Source: Acidobacteriaceae bacterium
GTDB taxonomy: Bacteria > Acidobacteriota > Terriglobia > Terriglobales > Acidobacteriaceae
DNA length: 7,178 nucleotides
Assembly: GCA_025462805.1 (NCBI GenBank)
Contig: JAOAPJ010000353.1
Span: 1-7,178, forward strand
Direction: 5' to 3'
Part shown: positions 5,311 through 7,178 of the stretch, piece after piece
How the letters are laid out: every line of letters begins with the position of its first letter
Position numbering within the stretch: position 1 is the stretch's first letter
Notes under the pieces: generated by a model
Database searches by the model: none
Seen by the model: the letters and a program-made list of their open reading frames with translations, nothing else
Told to the model about the DNA's origin: nothing
Translations under genes and position numbers: made by a program

Positions 5311-5366
5311 GCAGCCACGGCAGAACCGTTGTCAAGAGATGATCGCATCAACCGTTGCGGGCGCGA

Positions 5367-6908
5367 TCAATGGCCCTGCAGGGGAGAGGCAAGCGCCTCT
5401 GCCGCCTCAGCCATGGCCAAGTCCTTGGCCGTGATGCCGCCCGCATCGTGCGTCACCAGTCCCACTCGGACCTTGTTGAAGCGGATATCCAGATCCGGGT
5501 GGTGCTGCTTCTGCTCCGCCTCCACTCCGAGAGACTGCACGAAGCCTATCGCCTCGACAAAGTTGGGAAAGCTGAAGGTGCGGGTCAGTATGTCGCGCTC
5601 TACCTTCCAGCCCGGAAGCTTCGCCACTGCGGCGGCAAGGGCGCTGCCCTCCAGCGCGGCGTTCGGCTTGGGTTCATCCATGGACACTGGGATGCCGTTT
5701 TTTGGTGCTGCAGCTTCCTTGCGTGGCAGCAGGTGTTTTACGGCGCCCAGGGAAAAAGGATTGAAGCGTTGCGACTCCCCCTGGATCTCCGCCCTCAGAT
5801 CCTCCCAGATCCGGTCTGGCATCTGCAGGTACACCTCCACCACCTCAGGGTCGAACTGTGTACCGATGTTCTTGCGGATCTCCTTGCGCGCGGTCGCAAA
5901 GCTGGTCGCTCGCCGGTAGGGCCGATCGGAGGTGATGGCATCCAATGCGTCTGCCACAGCGAAAATGCGCGCCCCCAGTGGTATCTGTTCTCCGCGCAGC
6001 CCGCGCGGGTAGCCGGAGCCATTGAAATGCTCCTGGTGGCTGTAGACGATCTCGGCAGCCTCGCGCAGGTAGGGTATCTTGCGCAGCATCTGATAGCCGC
6101 GCACGCAGTGCTCCCGCATCGTGTTCTGCTCATCGGCAGTCAGCCGCCCCGGCTTGAGCAGGATTGCATCGGGAATGGCCATCTTGCCCACGTCATGCAG
6201 GAAGGCCCCTCGCGCAATGGTCCGGATGTCCTGTGGCGGCAGGTGGATGGCGCGCGCCAACGCTATGGTGTAGGCGGTCACCCGGCGCGAGTGGCCTTCC
6301 GTTTCTGTGTCCTTCAGATCCAACGCATCGCCCAGGGCCTCAAGGGTGATGTCATAGGAGCGCTCCAGGTCAGCGACCGCAATGTTCAGCATCTCCGTGC
6401 GTGCCGCCACCAGCTCCTCGAGCTGCGACCGATAGACATTATTCTGCTCCACCAGCGCACGATACTCGAGCGCGCGCATCACCGTACCTAGCAGCTGCTC
6501 CTGCCCAAACGGCTTCAGCAGATAGTCATAGGCCCCATTGCGCAGCGTTCCGATTGCCACAGAAAGGTCGCTCACCCCGCTGACCATCACGATCGGAATC
6601 TGCGGGTGAGCCTCGCGGACATGGTCCAGAAGAGATAACCCGCTGAGCCCACCCATCACGATGTCCGACAGGATCAGATGGGGGGTCAATCCACCCTTCA
6701 GTTTGGTGATCGCCTCTTCCGCCGAGGCTGCAAGGACCGGCTCGTAGCCAGCGGGTTGCAGCATCGCGCAGACGATCGTCCGGATGGATGCATCGTCGTC
6801 GACAACAAGGATGGGCGGCAGTGCCATGCCAGCGAGTTCTGCTGCTATCCTTTCCGCTGAATCAGCTTCTCTTGCGACGATCATAGCGGAAGGTGCGGCA
6901 TCTACCAT
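5367..6908 (-). CDS. Response regulator: receiver + HD-GYP phosphodiesterase + pterin carbinolamine dehydratase fusion
   Basis: The 513-residue cytoplasmic protein joins three domains in one open frame. Residues about 31-145 are a CheY-like receiver: acidic pocket D37-D38, phosphoacceptor D82 in ILSDIVM, S110, and K132 in LLKPF. A coiled linker (about 150-190) leads to an HD-GYP domain (about 192-365), a cyclic di-GMP phosphodiesterase family: H206, HD at 238-239 in FLHDVGK, H267, HQEHFNGSGYP (291-301), and DALDAITSDRPYR. The usual HHExxDG reads HQExxNG, so activity may be altered. Residues about 418-510 are a whole pterin-4a-carbinolamine dehydratase with active-site HHP (469-471), TH (486-487) and GGITAKD. 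That enzyme normally recycles tetrahydrobiopterin after aromatic amino-acid hydroxylation. M410 could begin a free-standing 104-residue dehydratase, but it lacks a ribosome binding site. ATG 6908 has TAGGA 10 bases upstream; M9 and M28 are alternatives. The transcript probably ends at 5081-5119. Confidence 0.93.
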   Translation of the reverse strand: MVDAAPSAMIVAREADSAERIAAELAGMALPPILVVDDDASIRTIVCAMLQPAGYEPVLAASAEEAITKLKGGLTPHLILSDIVMGGLSGLSLLDHVREAHPQIPIVMVSGVSDLSVAIGTLRNGAYDYLLKPFGQEQLLGTVMRALEYRALVEQNNVYRSQLEELVAARTEMLNIAVADLERSYDITLEALGDALDLKDTETEGHSRRVTAYTIALARAIHLPPQDIRTIARGAFLHDVGKMAIPDAILLKPGRLTADEQNTMREHCVRGYQMLRKIPYLREAAEIVYSHQEHFNGSGYPRGLRGEQIPLGARIFAVADALDAITSDRPYRRATSFATARKEIRKNIGTQFDPEVVEVYLQMPDRIWEDLRAEIQGESQRFNPFSLGAVKHLLPRKEAAAPKNGIPVSMDEPKPNAALEGSALAAAVAKLPGWKVERDILTRTFSFPNFVEAIGFVQSLGVEAEQKQHHPDLDIRFNKVRVGLVTHDAGGITAKDLAMAEAAEALASPLQGH

Positions 6909-7077
6909 GAAACGGACGTCCTACCGTCATTACCCCCGGAGGAGCACCATTGTGGGAGCAGAACGGCCAGGGAATGACCCGGCCGCGGAGACGTCACTTG
7001 ACGGAAGTGGAATGGACAGCGATGCTAGCTGAGGTAACGTCGGTCCCGATACATGGGGGGCGCAAGCAGTCTCCTCT
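6909..7077. promoter_or_regulatory. Upstream region of the HD-GYP fusion gene with short palindromes
   Basis: No gene is recognised. CGTCA-ct-TGACG (6992-7003) is a perfect 5-base dyad 84 bases before the fusion-gene start, and GGACGTCC (6915-6922) is an 8-base palindrome just before it. Either may be an operator. I see no clear -35/-10 pair, so the promoter itself is not placed. Confidence 0.3.
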
Positions 7078-7178
7078 TCACCCATCCCCACGAGGGCGCA
7101 GCTGTTGAACTTCGAACGCGACGTGTTTCCCCAAGGATCGTGCCGGATCGTCCAGCGCCAGGTCTCCGAGCGTTCGCT
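7078..7178 (-). CDS. C-terminal end of an unidentified gene, cut by the window edge
   Basis: A minus-strand frame enters from the right edge and stops at 7078-7080. Its 32 visible residues (starting RTLGDLALDDPARSLGKHVA, ending LRPRGDG) have the composition of a real soluble protein and a GC-leaning third codon position, unlike the other two frames on that strand. I cannot assign a family from so short an end. If real, it lies upstream of, and in the same direction as, the HD-GYP fusion gene, with about 170 bases between. An opposite-strand frame from ATG 7053 is also open to the edge but reads less like protein. Confidence 0.35.
   Translation of the reverse strand, partial: RTLGDLALDDPARSLGKHVAFEVQQLRPRGDG

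Noticed and set aside
5679..5681. Separate dehydratase gene starting at the internal ATG (M410)
   Set aside because: The frame is continuous with the HD-GYP gene and no ribosome binding site precedes this ATG, so a fusion is the simpler reading; kept as an alternative.
5355..6491. Long plus-strand open frame opposite the HD-GYP fusion gene
   Set aside because: It is the antisense shadow of a gene whose minus-strand domains are all recognisable; its own translation has no motifs.
1..7178. CRISPR array, insertion sequence or transposase
   Set aside because: No regularly spaced repeats of 24-40 bases and no transposase motifs were seen on either strand.

Overview
The window looks like a bacterial chromosome segment, most plausibly from an acidobacterium (Acidobacteriota). 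That assignment is an inference from three things: the tmRNA gene with a short alanine/asparagine-rich tag (ANNNLALAA), the style of tyrosine integrase with a Cys-containing N-terminus, and a secreted CYCXC-like protein. No sequence search was possible. Base composition is fairly GC-rich in the core genes, and more mixed and AT-rich close to the integrase.

The left half (about 1-3379) reads as the end of a genomic island inserted at the 3' end of the tmRNA gene ssrA. Next to the ssrA 3' end lies an intact tyrosine recombinase gene, transcribed away from ssrA. Convergent with it, and overlapping its last 60 bases, is a small helix-turn-helix protein that could be the excisionase or a regulator. 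Further left are a probable frameshifted membrane-protein remnant and a toxin-antitoxin pair (Gp49/HigB-like toxin followed by an XRE-type antitoxin) preceded by a palindromic promoter/operator. The first about 410 bases hold no recognisable gene. Only the ssrA-proximal attachment site is in the window; the other island end must lie to the left.

The right half (about 3380-7178) is probably ordinary chromosome. It holds ssrA (minus strand), a 430-base gene-free stretch rich in inverted and direct repeats, a SnoaL/DUF4440-type small protein (plus) and a secreted cysteine-rich CYCXC-like protein (minus). A clear Rho-independent terminator (minus) follows, then a 250-base structured intergenic stretch and a large minus-strand gene encoding a receiver-HD-GYP response regulator. 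That protein carries a complete pterin-4a-carbinolamine dehydratase domain at its C-terminus. The window ends in what may be the C-terminal end of another minus-strand gene.

The most unusual item is the REC-HD-GYP-PCD fusion. Second are the structured DNA/RNA elements between the fusion gene and its terminator and in the ssrA upstream region. The ssrA-integrase-toxin/antitoxin arrangement is a classic mobile-island end and is coherent, but not new in kind.
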